Assembly (NCBI GenBank): GCA_019163175.1
Contig: JAFLKN010000005.1
Coordinates: forward strand, 1 to 64,000
Length of the DNA: 64,000 nt
From: Prolixibacteraceae bacterium
Lineage (GTDB): Bacteria; Bacteroidota; Bacteroidia; Bacteroidales; Prolixibacteraceae
Direction: 5' to 3'
Both the position numbers and the translations under genes were made by a program. The notes beneath the pieces are model-generated. The model searched no databases and was not told the DNA's origin. It saw only the letters and a program-made list of their open reading frames with translations. The first letter of the stretch is position 1. Each line of letters begins with the position of its first letter. Of this stretch, positions 23,901-32,909 are shown in pieces.

Positions 23901-25591
23901 GGCAATAAAGTCCCATCTTTTCTGACCATGGGAAAATGACACGATTCGCACCTTCCCTTTAAAATATCGTTGCAAACCTTTTCCAGTTCGAGTCTGCTGT
24001 CTTCTTCGTGCAAATCGATAAGTCTTTTGCCTTGTACTTCACTTAGCTCGTACCCCAGTTTAAGCGAAACAGAATTATTTGTATAGAATATCTCACCTTG
24101 TTCATTGGCAATAAAAATCATATCGTCCATGGTCTCGAAAAAAGTGCGGAAATTGGCTTCACTTTCCTTCAGCTTTTCTTCCACCACTCTTCGTTCCGTT
24201 ATGTCGTGCGTTACACCAACCAATCCTGTAATTTTACCATGCACATCGCGTAAAGGAACTTTTGAAACCAGAGTTGAATGAATTTTCCCATTTTTTTCGG
24301 TAATAGTGCTATCAATTCCTAAAATCGATTTACCCGATTGGAGGACCAACTGATCCTCCTTTGTAAAACGAATGGCTTCTTCTTCAGGATAAAGATCAAA
24401 GTCTGTTTTTCCGATAATATCCTGTTCCGAATTATTTCCTGAAAGTTGAACCTCGCGTGGATTGGCAAATATTTTTCTCCCTTCGCTATCTTTTACGAAA
24501 ACAGCATCTGGAATTAAATCGATGATGGTGCGAAGTAGAGTATGCTCATTGTAAAGTGCCTCTTCGGCCTTTTTGCGTTCGGTAATGTCGCGAATGATAA
24601 TTACACGGCTACCCGCATGATTTTTGATCTCCTGCTTTAAAATATTAAAAATCCTTACCTCATTACCTGTTTTGATTTCTATTTCCTGATTGTTTTCCTG
24701 ATCAATTGATGCTTTCATTAGCTCGGCACTGCTGGCTCCGGCTGATTCTGCTGCGTGCCCGATAATAGCTTTATTGGGGATTCCAAGAAAATTGAGCGCT
24801 GCTTCATTTATATCCTGAATTCTATTCAGACCATCAAGAGCAAGAATTCCATCTGACAGATTCTCGACTAATGTTTCCCGGGCCACTGGTGCCAGATCCA
24901 GAAGCCGAATGTACAAAATGCTGTAGGCCATTAATATTCCGCTTAAGATTATGCTTACAGGCACAATGTCGAGTCCGGGAACCGGATTAGTATTTGTAAG
25001 ATAGATAACGCTGGCAGACCATGGAAATAAACCTGCGATGAGAACAATGAGGCCTTGTTTTCGGAATGTTTTTGCCTGTTTAATGATGAAACTAAAAAGG
25101 AAAATCGTTGCTGTAAGCAACAGAACGTAGTTGTAAGCCATATAACCAACCCAAAACCATAGGCCGTGATAATATTCCATCATATTGGTATCCTTCGAGA
25201 CCTCAGAAAATCCGGACCAAAGTAATTGGTGTTTTTCGTTTGTTAAGGCTATAATAAACGTAATGAGCGGAATAATAAAAAGAAATAGCTTATTTTTTAG
25301 AAAGAGAAATTGATCTTTTCCTGTAAAACGAAATACAAAAAACAAATAAAATAAGGGAGTAGTTACTGCTCCGGAATAGGCAAGTTTTGCCCAAAAAATT
25401 TTATTTTCCATCGAAGATGTGGCCGTCTCGAAAATAAGTAAGAATGACCATAGCCCTGCGGCAAGCATGAGTTGGGTAAGTTCTTTGGCCGCTTTGACTG
25501 TTCGACGCTGCCATGCCAGAAAAGCCACAAAAAAGGAAACTAATGCTGTAGCAAGAAAAAACACGGAGTAGATGGTAAAAATCTGGTTCAT
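20957..25591 (-). CDS. 7TM membrane hybrid kinase with PAS, GAF, two receivers and HPt (1544 aa)
   Basis: A near-complete phosphorelay in one chain. Residues about 5-230 hold seven hydrophobic segments of the histidine-kinase 7TM type. Then come PAS modules at about 238-340, 353-468, 481-590 and 598-708; a GAF at about 725-885; HisKA with H915 (NMSHEIRTP); HATPase with N1032 region (GNAVKF) and DTGIGI at 1064-1069; a receiver with D1199; a second receiver with D1349 (LVLMDVQMPEMDG); and an HPt with H1492 (SLSHSIKGAASNM). It is the only HPt domain in the kinase block, so it may serve as the phosphate shuttle for neighbouring kinases that end in receivers (inference). The upstream neighbour is 144 bp away on the same strand. 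No DNA-binding output is present. Confidence 0.93.
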   Translation of the reverse strand: MNQIFTIYSVFFLATALVSFFVAFLAWQRRTVKAAKELTQLMLAAGLWSFLLIFETATSSMENKIFWAKLAYSGAVTTPLFYLFFVFRFTGKDQFLFLKNKLFLFIIPLITFIIALTNEKHQLLWSGFSEVSKDTNMMEYYHGLWFWVGYMAYNYVLLLTATIFLFSFIIKQAKTFRKQGLIVLIAGLFPWSASVIYLTNTNPVPGLDIVPVSIILSGILMAYSILYIRLLDLAPVARETLVENLSDGILALDGLNRIQDINEAALNFLGIPNKAIIGHAAESAGASSAELMKASIDQENNQEIEIKTGNEVRIFNILKQEIKNHAGSRVIIIRDITERKKAEEALYNEHTLLRTIIDLIPDAVFVKDSEGRKIFANPREVQLSGNNSEQDIIGKTDFDLYPEEEAIRFTKEDQLVLQSGKSILGIDSTITEKNGKIHSTLVSKVPLRDVHGKITGLVGVTHDITERRVVEEKLKESEANFRTFFETMDDMIFIANEQGEIFYTNNSVSLKLGYELSEVQGKRLIDLHEEDSRLELEKVCNDILKGRCESCHFPMVRKDGTLLPVETRVWFGKWDGKDSMFGLSKDLRAEQESLQKFNKIFDNNPALMAISSFPERIFTEVNHAFLAKTGYTKEEVIGKTSLEIGLFIHPEVQNKIALDMEKNGSAYNHEMKIKTKSGTILNGLFSGEIIENQNDKYYLTVMIDITESKKLEEDIRLQNDFYTIASKVSERLIQTDSDQLDNEINRALELVGQFNKVDRTYIFDLEPEKDEINNTYEWCADGVTAEIDNLQNIPFSFIPRWKEAFLKNEHIYIASVSDLPDHLHIEREILEPQGIKSLVTVPMYYGPSLIGFIGFDSVSTHKHWNEQVIILLKVFANVLAGVIYKKKNEEALFKAKQEAEIANQAKSEFLANMSHEIRTPLNGIIGFTDLLIKTPLNKTQNQYVENVSISGHSLLGIINDILDFSKIEAGKMELDIIKADIIELTEHSSDIIKYHASLKGLELLLNIQPDMPRFTMIDPLRLKQILVNLLGNAVKFTEVGEIELKLSFTQKDETTGQFRFSVRDTGIGISETQQTKLFKAFSQADTSTTRKFGGTGLGLIISNMLAEKMGSRIEISSEPGKGSEFFFTIENQFEIGEKINSLAVVKINRILVVDDNVNNRTILEHTFNNWGISFTGVDNGPDAIKLVEQSEPFDLLIVDYHMPQMNGIETIKIIRNQLKLTAEQLPIILLHSSSDDIELYKECKKLDVRFKLTKPVKSYELLNYLTNIYNQPEIPMLISELNSPAVPMLKNFDHIAPVILIAEDVFLNMLLITTIIKQMVPNAKILEARNGKDALQLVMSEKPTLVLMDVQMPEMDGIETTEEIRKWNRVNGTYTPIIALTAGAIKGEEEKCRNAGMNDFLTKPIVHGDLYEVLEKYLTLVPNTNIPEKNESNQDANAVHFDKNLLIQRLGNDDQLWKELIDSVVTEFPEYIQSLQEAIKQENQSEIKSLSHSIKGAASNMCFATLADLVKEMEAETDSGQEKQQVIFDHILTEWELIKTLISI

Positions 25592-25735
25592 CGGTTGCTC
25601 GATTTGCTGGATTTAAGCTTTGGAAAAACGCGTAAAAAACATATAATAAAATAATGTTATTTTAAGCGAAATCTACAAAAAAAAAACAATTTACCAAGCC
25701 TACTTTCAGTTTTCAATATGAACAGAAAAAATATT

Positions 25736-28700
25736 TTATCTTTTGTTAATAGATTCGATTTCTTGCGATTCTGATGTAAACTGATCAATCACATTAAGAA
25801 ATGCAAGTACATCCAAAGGTTTGGTCAGGTATTGGACTGCTCCCAAACGTTTTAGATTTTCCAGCTGCGAGGGCATAGCATCAGCACTTACAATAACAAC
25901 AGGAACTGCCTTGGTCAAAGGGTTTTCTTTTAATTGCTGAATAACTTCAGACCCATGAATATCGGGCAAGTTTAGGTCTAATAATATCAAGTTTGGTTTA
26001 AATTCTATGGCAAGTTTCAATGTTTCCATACCATGCATTGTAGTAACCAGCTTAATATTCGATCGCTGATACGTCAGAATTTGTTCAATTAAATCGATAT
26101 TCGGCTGATTGTCTTCAATGTAGAGGATTGTTCCTTTTACAACTTCCGCTTCAGAATGCAAAGAATCATACCGAAGTCCGGCTGTTTCCATCTGACCTTC
26201 TATTTGCGGCAAATCGATCCAAAATCGGCTGCCCTCATTTGGGGTACTTTCTATACCAATACGGCCATTCATAGCAGTGATCAGTTTTTTAACTACGGTT
26301 AAGCCCAAGCCAGATCCTTCAGCTCCTGTTATTTCAGCTCCTATTCGTTCAAATGGTTGGAAAAGTTTTGAGGTATCGTCAGGATGAATTCCCCGGCCCG
26401 TGTCGGTAACTGATATGCGAATATGTTTAGAATTATCATCTTGGGATGACACTAATTCTGTTTCGACGAGAACCGAACCTCCAACTTTATTGTATTTCAC
26501 TGCATTGTCAATCAGGTTGATTAAAATTTGCTTTAAACGTTGCTGATCGGATGATATAAAAAGACGATTTGTTGGTGAATCTTTTAAACTTACAGTAACC
26601 TGTTTTTGTGAAGCTTGAGGTCTGATACTCTCAATAATTTCAGCTATTACCGGGCCTGTTTGCACTGGTTCAACCGATAGCGATAGTCCTCCTGCCTCAA
26701 TCTTTGTAATGTCAAGAACTTCGTTTATAAGATGGAGCAAGTGTTTCCCTCCCTTCATAATGAGTTGAACACCTTTTTGCTGCGACTTATTTAGCTCACT
26801 CATTTCAAGTAATTGGGCAAAACCCAGAATGGAGTTCATTGGAGTTCGCAGTTCGTGGCTCATACGCGATAAAAATTCACTTTTTGCCAGGTTGGCTTGT
26901 TCTGCTTCGTTTTTTGCAATCTGCATTTCATTCTCTGCTCGTTTACGTTCTTCAATTTCATTTAGCAGTTTTTTATTCGAATAAATCAACAGTGATGTCC
27001 GTTCCGCGACTTTTGCTTCAAGGTTCGTATTCCATTCCCGAATTTCCATCTCAGCTTTTCTTCTTACGGTAATATCATTATCCGATCCCCTGTACCCTAG
27101 CAGATTTTGATTTTCATCCAGAATTGGAACTCCGTTGGTTTCCACCCAAACAGTCTCTCCATTTTTTGAAATGATAGGATTTTCAAGTTTGCTGAAAGGT
27201 TTTTTATTCTCGAATACGCTTAATGCGGCATTTTTAAATTTCTCCTGATTTTCAATTGGATGTAAATCGTAAAAATGCAATTTACCCACAAGTTCTTCGG
27301 GAGAATAACCCCACTCTGATTTTACTACAGGACTGATATACGTAAGTAATCCTTCTGCATCAACTTCCCAGATTATAGTTTGGCTTTGTTCAACTATTTG
27401 TCTGAATCGTTCTTCGTTTTGCTGTAATTTTTCTTCGGCAGCTTTTCGGTCCGAAACATCTCGGGTAACAAAAATCATCTTTTCGGGCGAGCCATTGATA
27501 TTCCTGATGAATTCTGCATTCACTTCAATATAAAATGTTTGACCATCAGATTTAATTCCTTTATACTCGGCGGCTCCGGTGAAGTTACCAGCGAACATCA
27601 GGTGAATATTTTTCATTGCTCTTTGATGGTCGGCAGGATGGATATACTTTAGTAAAGGCTGATGTAAAATCTCATCCGTATTGTAGTCAAATAGCTTTTT
27701 AGCCTGAGGAGAAACGAATTCAATATTTCCTTCCAAATCAGTAATAGTAATAGTATCAGGAGAGGCATTTAGTATCGATCTGTAAAGTTCTTCGCTTAAT
27801 GCCAATTCCGATTGTATCTTTTCCCGCTGCTTAATTTCCTTTTTCAGGCTTTTTGAATTTTGATAGAAAAAGTAGGTTAAAAGGCTTATGAGGGATAATA
27901 TTAACAGAAAAGTTGCAGATAGCTTCCATGGGAAAAAATAAGGGTGATTTGGATTTTTGTATAGCAAACCGTCTATTTTAAAATCTGAACTAATCAGGCC
28001 AATACTTTGATAGGCTAACTGTATTTTTTGCCACCTCTTGGGGTTTGAATAGCCAATCTCAAGCATTTCTTCCTGAATCAGGTCTATCATTTTTTTCATT
28101 TCATATTCCAAATGCTTCACGGAATGACGCTGACTGTATTTGTTGTAAATCAGAAAGATGATTTCATACGGATGATCCATGGCATAATGCCATCCCTTTA
28201 ATGATGCTAACCTGAAATTTTCAACCAATTCAGGATTTGCGTTGATCAACTGTTCGGATGTGAAAAGAACATCGCCGTAAAAATCAATTCCATTCTTTCG
28301 AGGCTCCAGAATGTTGTATTTGAATCCAATACTGTCGAGCATAAAAGGCTCGTCGGTTATATAAGCTGAAATAGCATCGGTTTTTTTATTTAAAAGCTGA
28401 ACAGCATCAAATTCAAGTGGTACGATTTCTTGGGGTTTAGGGAAGATCATTGATTTATTCAGGAAAGCAATGATTTCAACCGAATCAGATTCCAATGCAA
28501 TTGTTTTTCCTTTCAGTTGCGAGGCCTCTTTTATGCCGGATTCCTGAGGAGCAATAATTGCAAAAGGAGAATGCTGAAAGATGGAGGCAAGAACCACATT
28601 TTTTTTGTTTTGTGCCCGTGCAAGGAGAATATTCGATCCGGCTATACCAAAATCAGCTTTCCCTGAATTTACTGACTCAATGGAGTTTAGTAAGCTATCG

Positions 28701-28906
28701 GGTAAAAGTAATTCAAGGTCTATTCCTGCTTCTTTGTAGTATCCTTTTTCAATGGCAGCGTAGTACCCCGCAAATTCAAACTGGTGCATCCACTTCAGCT
28801 GAAGTTTAACTTTCTGCACCGAACTTTCAGTTATGCCAGCTTTTAGCGTTGTGCAGTTCAGAATAAATGAAAAAAGCAATACCAGTATGATAACAAGGCG
28901 TTTCAT
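25736..28906 (-). CDS. Hybrid kinase with periplasmic NMT1/THI5-like binding domain (1056 aa)
   Basis: Signal sequence (about 1-23), then a periplasmic ligand-binding domain at about 30-315 of the NMT1/THI5 (SsuA-like) type, recognised by KLQLKWMHQFEFAGYYAAIEKGYY and GKADFGIAG. One membrane helix (327-348) follows, then PAS at about 375-490 and 500-615, coiled coil, HisKA with H684 (RMSHELRTP), HATPase, and a receiver with D977. The binding fold is used by transporters for pyrimidine, sulfonate or other small molecules; here it is fused to a kinase and so senses rather than imports. Its HisKA-to-receiver half closely matches the giant PAS kinases, indicating shared descent of the catalytic module. 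Ligand unknown. Confidence 0.92.
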   Translation of the reverse strand: MKRLVIILVLLFSFILNCTTLKAGITESSVQKVKLQLKWMHQFEFAGYYAAIEKGYYKEAGIDLELLLPDSLLNSIESVNSGKADFGIAGSNILLARAQNKKNVVLASIFQHSPFAIIAPQESGIKEASQLKGKTIALESDSVEIIAFLNKSMIFPKPQEIVPLEFDAVQLLNKKTDAISAYITDEPFMLDSIGFKYNILEPRKNGIDFYGDVLFTSEQLINANPELVENFRLASLKGWHYAMDHPYEIIFLIYNKYSQRHSVKHLEYEMKKMIDLIQEEMLEIGYSNPKRWQKIQLAYQSIGLISSDFKIDGLLYKNPNHPYFFPWKLSATFLLILSLISLLTYFFYQNSKSLKKEIKQREKIQSELALSEELYRSILNASPDTITITDLEGNIEFVSPQAKKLFDYNTDEILHQPLLKYIHPADHQRAMKNIHLMFAGNFTGAAEYKGIKSDGQTFYIEVNAEFIRNINGSPEKMIFVTRDVSDRKAAEEKLQQNEERFRQIVEQSQTIIWEVDAEGLLTYISPVVKSEWGYSPEELVGKLHFYDLHPIENQEKFKNAALSVFENKKPFSKLENPIISKNGETVWVETNGVPILDENQNLLGYRGSDNDITVRRKAEMEIREWNTNLEAKVAERTSLLIYSNKKLLNEIEERKRAENEMQIAKNEAEQANLAKSEFLSRMSHELRTPMNSILGFAQLLEMSELNKSQQKGVQLIMKGGKHLLHLINEVLDITKIEAGGLSLSVEPVQTGPVIAEIIESIRPQASQKQVTVSLKDSPTNRLFISSDQQRLKQILINLIDNAVKYNKVGGSVLVETELVSSQDDNSKHIRISVTDTGRGIHPDDTSKLFQPFERIGAEITGAEGSGLGLTVVKKLITAMNGRIGIESTPNEGSRFWIDLPQIEGQMETAGLRYDSLHSEAEVVKGTILYIEDNQPNIDLIEQILTYQRSNIKLVTTMHGMETLKLAIEFKPNLILLDLNLPDIHGSEVIQQLKENPLTKAVPVVIVSADAMPSQLENLKRLGAVQYLTKPLDVLAFLNVIDQFTSESQEIESINKR

Positions 28907-29052
28907 GGTTCAATTTGTTGATTTCTGATGACATTTATTGCCGTTATAAACTGGCGCTTAAAATAAGCTGTATTAATTAACCTGAATTGAATTTTTGAGT
29001 GGACAAAACGTGGACAGGGCAAAAAAATAGCTTTTAACCTGGGAAATAAAAA

Positions 29053-29079
29053 AAATCCATGTTGGTCAAACATGGATTT
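29053..29079 (-). terminator. Rho-independent terminator
   Basis: Arms AAATCCATGTT and AACATGGATTT form an 11-bp stem with a 5-nt loop. Read on the minus strand it is followed by a run of T, and it lies 57 bp beyond the stop of the isomerase-like gene. Confidence 0.8.
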
Positions 29080-29135
29080 CTAGTTTATGATTTTAGTTCA
29101 GAAAAGCTTTGCCTGTTCGTGCAATCTGACTTTGA

Positions 29136-30131
29136 TTAGCTTAAGATTTTCCGGGCAAATTCAACACACTTACCCACTTCTTTTGCCGCGTCCGAATCGG
29201 CCGGAACTTCGTATTCAAGTTCGATATCCACATAAATCGGCCATTTTTCTTTTTTTAACAACAATAGTAAATCGGCTATTGGCATTTCGCCTTTACCCCA
29301 AACCTGATTGGTATTTGCCGGAGTAGATTTTGGTCCGGTTTTGTCTTTCATATGAATACTGAAAATACGGTCGTGCAGCCTTTTGATCAGGTCGTTCGGG
29401 TGCAAGCCGGTGCATCCGAAATAGTGTCCTGCATCAAAGTTTAACATGTTGTTTGGCGAATAAGCCAGGAATTTATCGAACGAAAATCCGGGTTCAGCGG
29501 GTTGCGAATGGTTGTGGAAAATGGCATACATTTTATGCTTTTCGGCAAATGGTCCAATACGCTTGCAGGCTTCTTCACCAATTTCGTTGGTAATACCCTT
29601 TGCACCCATCGCTTTCGTAGCTTTAAAGGCATATTCGATTTCTTCGTCAGTCCAGTTTGAAGGTGCAAATTTTACGATATGAATGTTAATACCTGCATCG
29701 TTAAACATCTTTCGGAGATCGGCATATTTTTCCATCGAAACCGAAAGCCTCCATTTGCGTTGAGCTTCGGTGGCTGCTGCTGCTGCTTTTTCATACGCGT
29801 CTTTTTGCTCTTGAGTTGGCGTTACGTCTCGTGGAAGTCTTGCCGGAGAAGGCGGAATACCGAGATAATCTTCGGCTACATTTCCCATAAGTTCCAGACT
29901 GCTTATGCCTGCCTGAATGCAATAATTAATAATATCTTTTGGTGTGCCCGGCATGCTGCGCCAGCTATAGGTTATGGCGCCAATCTGAACTCCGCCAAAT
30001 TTGGAATCTGGTTTTGCACCCATCACTCCACTGGCAAAACTTTTGAACCCATAGTTAAATGGCAAGGCTGCCATGGCTGTTGCTGCTGCGGCTGTATTTA
30101 GAAATTTGCGGCGCGATAATTTATTTTCCAT
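29136..30131 (-). CDS. Tat-exported sugar phosphate isomerase/epimerase-like TIM barrel
   Basis: The start is placed at ATG 30131, giving 331 residues. The longer frame to 30263 overlaps the upstream esterase gene, and only the shorter form puts a twin-arginine signal at the N-terminus (LSRRKFLNTAAAA). The mature part reads as the AP-endonuclease-2/xylose-isomerase-like barrel: GAITYSWRSMP, SLELMGN, HNHSQPAEP, NFDAGHYFGCTG and HMKDKTG supply likely metal-binding His, Glu and Asp residues. Exported members are common in Bacteroidota polysaccharide loci, with sugar isomerase or epimerase activity usually inferred. It follows the sialate esterase by 37 bp on the same strand and is likely co-transcribed with it. 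Exact substrate unknown. Confidence 0.85.
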   Translation of the reverse strand: MENKLSRRKFLNTAAAATAMAALPFNYGFKSFASGVMGAKPDSKFGGVQIGAITYSWRSMPGTPKDIINYCIQAGISSLELMGNVAEDYLGIPPSPARLPRDVTPTQEQKDAYEKAAAAATEAQRKWRLSVSMEKYADLRKMFNDAGINIHIVKFAPSNWTDEEIEYAFKATKAMGAKGITNEIGEEACKRIGPFAEKHKMYAIFHNHSQPAEPGFSFDKFLAYSPNNMLNFDAGHYFGCTGLHPNDLIKRLHDRIFSIHMKDKTGPKSTPANTNQVWGKGEMPIADLLLLLKKEKWPIYVDIELEYEVPADSDAAKEVGKCVEFARKILS

Positions 30132-30168
30132 GGTATTTATTTTTTTATGTATTTGCGAATATTGATTG

Positions 30169-31593
30169 TTATTTTTCTGGCTCCCATTCGTCAGTGCGGA
30201 ATGATGAAACTGGCAACCCGTCGGTATTGAATAAATCGCCCACAATAAAATCTTTGAAGGCATAGCGTACCGAAACTGGTTCGGCTACGGAAGGAGAAAA
30301 AACAGTGACTCCTGAGCCGGTGATGAAGGCTTTAGCCGGGAAGAAGCGCTTATTGGCTCCGGCTACTTCAAAACACGACAATTCTTTCCCGTATGAGGTT
30401 AGTCCATTTGCTGCATTGTCGAAGCTTAATTTTACCTGCGAACCTTCAATCTTGGTTTCTTTCACTACCGGGCTCATGCAGGCAATGCCTTTCATGCCAT
30501 AAGTTTGGGCAAGCGCTAACAGTGCAAGTCTTTTTGAACCTGTTTCTTTGGCAGCCGGATGGATACAGTCTTTTTCGCCAACGTCCATAATGCAAGCCAT
30601 TCCGGCATTTTTTGTGGCAGTTGAAGCTTTCAGCTGGGCTTCGCGCAAATAAGCCGAATTTAGTCCACTTGGGCCGTAATCGAAGGGCGCAATTTGTACA
30701 AAGTAGAATGGAAATTCGCCGATACCCCAAACTGAGCGCCAGTTTTCGATTAATCCGGGCATCAGTTTTTGATACTGTTTGGGTTCATTGCGGTTCGATT
30801 CGCCCTGATACCAGATAGCACCACGCATTCCGTAGCCCACAATCGGGTTAATCATTGCATTAAATAGTACGGTTGGCGTTTGAGGTGACAGGTTTTCAAC
30901 CGGTTTTTTCTCCGGAAGTTTTACCCATTCAAAATTTTTAATGCCAGCCTCGCTGATCCAGGGTTCGATGCGGGTTCCACCCCAGCTGGTATTGATAAGT
31001 CCTATCGGAACATCCAATGCTTTGTTCAGCATCAGTCCGAAGTAATAGGCAGTGGCGCTAAATTCATACACATTTTCAGGTGTACAGGTTTTCCAGTCAC
31101 CGCTAAAATTATCGAGTGGCTCAAGGCTGGTGGCTTTTTTTACAGTGAAGAGTCTGATGTTCGGATTGTTTGAAAGCGCAACAGCATCAGATGAACCCGT
31201 TATTGGCTGATTTCTGAAGCCTTTCATTGGCATTTCCATGTTCGATTGTCCTGAGCAAACCCAAACCTCGCCAATAAGTACGTTCTTTAATTTCAGCGCC
31301 TTCCCGTCGCTAACCGTGATTTCGTATGGACCGCCAGCTTTTGGGGTTGTTACTTTCAGTTTCCAGTTTCCATCGGCTGATGCCTGGGCGCTGTAGCTTT
31401 TGTTGTTCCACGATGTGGAAACTTTTACTGTTGCATTTTTGCTGGCTTTACCCCAAATGGCTGCTTCGGTTTGTTGCTGCATAACCATGTTGTCGCAAAA
31501 AACAGCTGGTAATTTTATCTCAGCAAATGCTTGATTTACTGAAAATACCATGACCAAAAGAATGGCCATCATTGAAAATACAGTTCGTCTCAT
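30169..31593 (-). CDS. Sialate O-acetylesterase family protein (SASA)
   Basis: A secreted SGNH-type esterase of 474 residues with a signal peptide (about 1-24). The block WVCSGQSNMEMP contains the likely nucleophile S117; GAIWYQGESNRNEP follows in the middle, and DCIHPAAKETGSKRLA carries the expected late Asp/His pair. An N-terminal beta-rich region precedes the catalytic part. The family removes acetyl groups from sialic acid or from plant or other polysaccharides. The neighbouring isomerase-like gene and nearby glycoside hydrolases favour polysaccharide deacetylation over sialic-acid use (inference). Length is slightly shorter than typical SASA proteins, but the key motifs are intact. Confidence 0.87.
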   Translation of the reverse strand: MRRTVFSMMAILLVMVFSVNQAFAEIKLPAVFCDNMVMQQQTEAAIWGKASKNATVKVSTSWNNKSYSAQASADGNWKLKVTTPKAGGPYEITVSDGKALKLKNVLIGEVWVCSGQSNMEMPMKGFRNQPITGSSDAVALSNNPNIRLFTVKKATSLEPLDNFSGDWKTCTPENVYEFSATAYYFGLMLNKALDVPIGLINTSWGGTRIEPWISEAGIKNFEWVKLPEKKPVENLSPQTPTVLFNAMINPIVGYGMRGAIWYQGESNRNEPKQYQKLMPGLIENWRSVWGIGEFPFYFVQIAPFDYGPSGLNSAYLREAQLKASTATKNAGMACIMDVGEKDCIHPAAKETGSKRLALLALAQTYGMKGIACMSPVVKETKIEGSQVKLSFDNAANGLTSYGKELSCFEVAGANKRFFPAKAFITGSGVTVFSPSVAEPVSVRYAFKDFIVGDLFNTDGLPVSSFRTDEWEPEK

Positions 31594-31730
31594 TTTTAGT
31601 TTGTAATAGATTAGTTATTTGTGTTCAGATCGTAAAATGAATTGCAAGGTAGAGTAAAATCAGCACCAACACAACACAATTACTGAATTCTCAAAGGCAA
31701 GCTTGATCAAAAGGCAAGTCAATTGACCAA

Positions 31731-32096
31731 TTATTTCCCGATTTTTTTGATTAGCAGGTGATAATGGATCGTGGAATCTGGTTTCATCACAGGCATATTC
31801 GACTGAAATCCAGGATTTGCTACCGGCATTCTGAAATTTGGATCGGCATACCGTAATGGCTTGTGATTGGGAACAACTGCCAGATTGGGAACCTGTATTT
31901 GTTTGTTGTTGGGGAAAACCAAACGAGGTTTCTCATTTCCATACAGGTTATTCAGATTCAATTGGTTTTGAAGCGGGGCATGAATGGTATCGATCTTAAA
32001 AAGAAGGGAGTCGGGCTTTAAAGATAGCTTTGATTGTGCTGAAATTGTTCCGGAAATCAGTAATCCGGCTATAAAAATAAATGCTGCTGTTTTCAT
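31731..32096 (-). CDS. Small secreted protein of unknown function (121 aa)
   Basis: Not recognised. It starts with a signal peptide (about 1-20, cleavage near ISAQ) followed by about 100 residues rich in Pro, Asn and Lys, with no cysteine and no repeats. Proline-rich segments (LVFPNNKQIQVPNLAVVPNH and later MPVANPGF) suggest an extended surface or periplasmic protein. It stands alone between the esterase and the SRPBCC gene, all on the minus strand but with gaps of 137 and 66 bp. Coding is supported by length, signal peptide and strand agreement only. Confidence 0.6.
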   Translation of the reverse strand: MKTAAFIFIAGLLISGTISAQSKLSLKPDSLLFKIDTIHAPLQNQLNLNNLYGNEKPRLVFPNNKQIQVPNLAVVPNHKPLRYADPNFRMPVANPGFQSNMPVMKPDSTIHYHLLIKKIGK

Positions 32097-32162
32097 GTTT
32101 CTGCTAATTTGAACACCTAAAATTATCTAAAAAACGATTAGCATGTTACCTGTTTTGCCTTT

Positions 32163-32705
32163 TTAACATTTCTCAAGCAGCACTTTCAGATTATTCAAGC
32201 TTATCTGCAAATCGTTACCCAACATTTTATCCATATTTAAAACCAAAAGCATCAGGTTCATGGGATAGGCCATTTGACTTTCAAATTTCCACTCCACCAA
32301 CGTATTGTTTTCCGAAATTGATTCGGTAGTCAGGTATGAATTTGCAACACCATGAAAAGGCTTTATAAATCGAATTTCTAAATCAATCTGTTTCTCCGGA
32401 TTAATTCTTTTGATTTCCTGTTCTCCTTTACCAACTTTGTTGTTGTCGCTTTCCCAGGCCGAAATAAAACCCACAGTTCCATCGGTTCCTTTGAATTCAC
32501 TTTTCATTAGAGGGTCTAACATGGCCCATTTGATAAATTGATTGTGATTCTTTAATTGTTTCAGATACTCAAAGACCAAATGTCTGGATTGGTTTATAAC
32601 TATTTCGCGTTTTATGGTGTATTCTTTTTTTACAAATGTGGCAATGATCAAAAGAATAACAACTGTACTGACAAGCGCGGCCAAGGTGGATAAAACTAAA
32701 TTCAT
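32163..32705 (-). CDS. Membrane-anchored SRPBCC-fold protein (180 aa)
   Basis: One N-terminal membrane helix (about 3-24, STLAALVSTVVILLIIATFV) is followed by a START/SRPBCC-like domain of about 150 residues. Matching features are the opening I(V)INQSRHLVFEYLKQLKNHNQFIKWAM, GTVGFISAWES and a long C-terminal amphipathic helix (LNMDKMLGNDLQISLNNLKVLLEK). Such proteins bind hydrophobic ligands or are annotated as polyketide cyclase-like; true roles are rarely known. The next gene upstream is divergent. Confidence 0.75.
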   Translation of the reverse strand: MNLVLSTLAALVSTVVILLIIATFVKKEYTIKREIVINQSRHLVFEYLKQLKNHNQFIKWAMLDPLMKSEFKGTDGTVGFISAWESDNNKVGKGEQEIKRINPEKQIDLEIRFIKPFHGVANSYLTTESISENNTLVEWKFESQMAYPMNLMLLVLNMDKMLGNDLQISLNNLKVLLEKC

Positions 32706-32864
32706 AGCATTGTATTTTTAGTGGTGTACTATGTAAGTATTTCAGTAACAAATAAAACTGGAGAAATGTTGAATGGGGGAAATTTAAAATTTCCACGTGT
32801 GACTTTTTTGTTATTATTCAATTATTAGCTTTCGGCATTGCCCGATAAGTTACTTGTTTGTGTC

Positions 32865-32872
32865 TATTTTTG
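32865..32872 (+). promoter_or_regulatory. -7 promoter element for the PanE-like gene
   Basis: TATTTTTG matches TAnnTTTG and lies 37 bp upstream of ATG 32910. No well-spaced -33 element was recognised. Confidence 0.45.
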
Positions 32873-32909
32873 TATGATTACAAGTTGTAATTTTTTTGAG
32901 CTTTAACTT

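Noticed and set aside
30132-30263. Extended N-terminus for the isomerase-like protein
   Set aside because: It overlaps the esterase gene and buries the twin-arginine signal; ATG 30131 fits much better.
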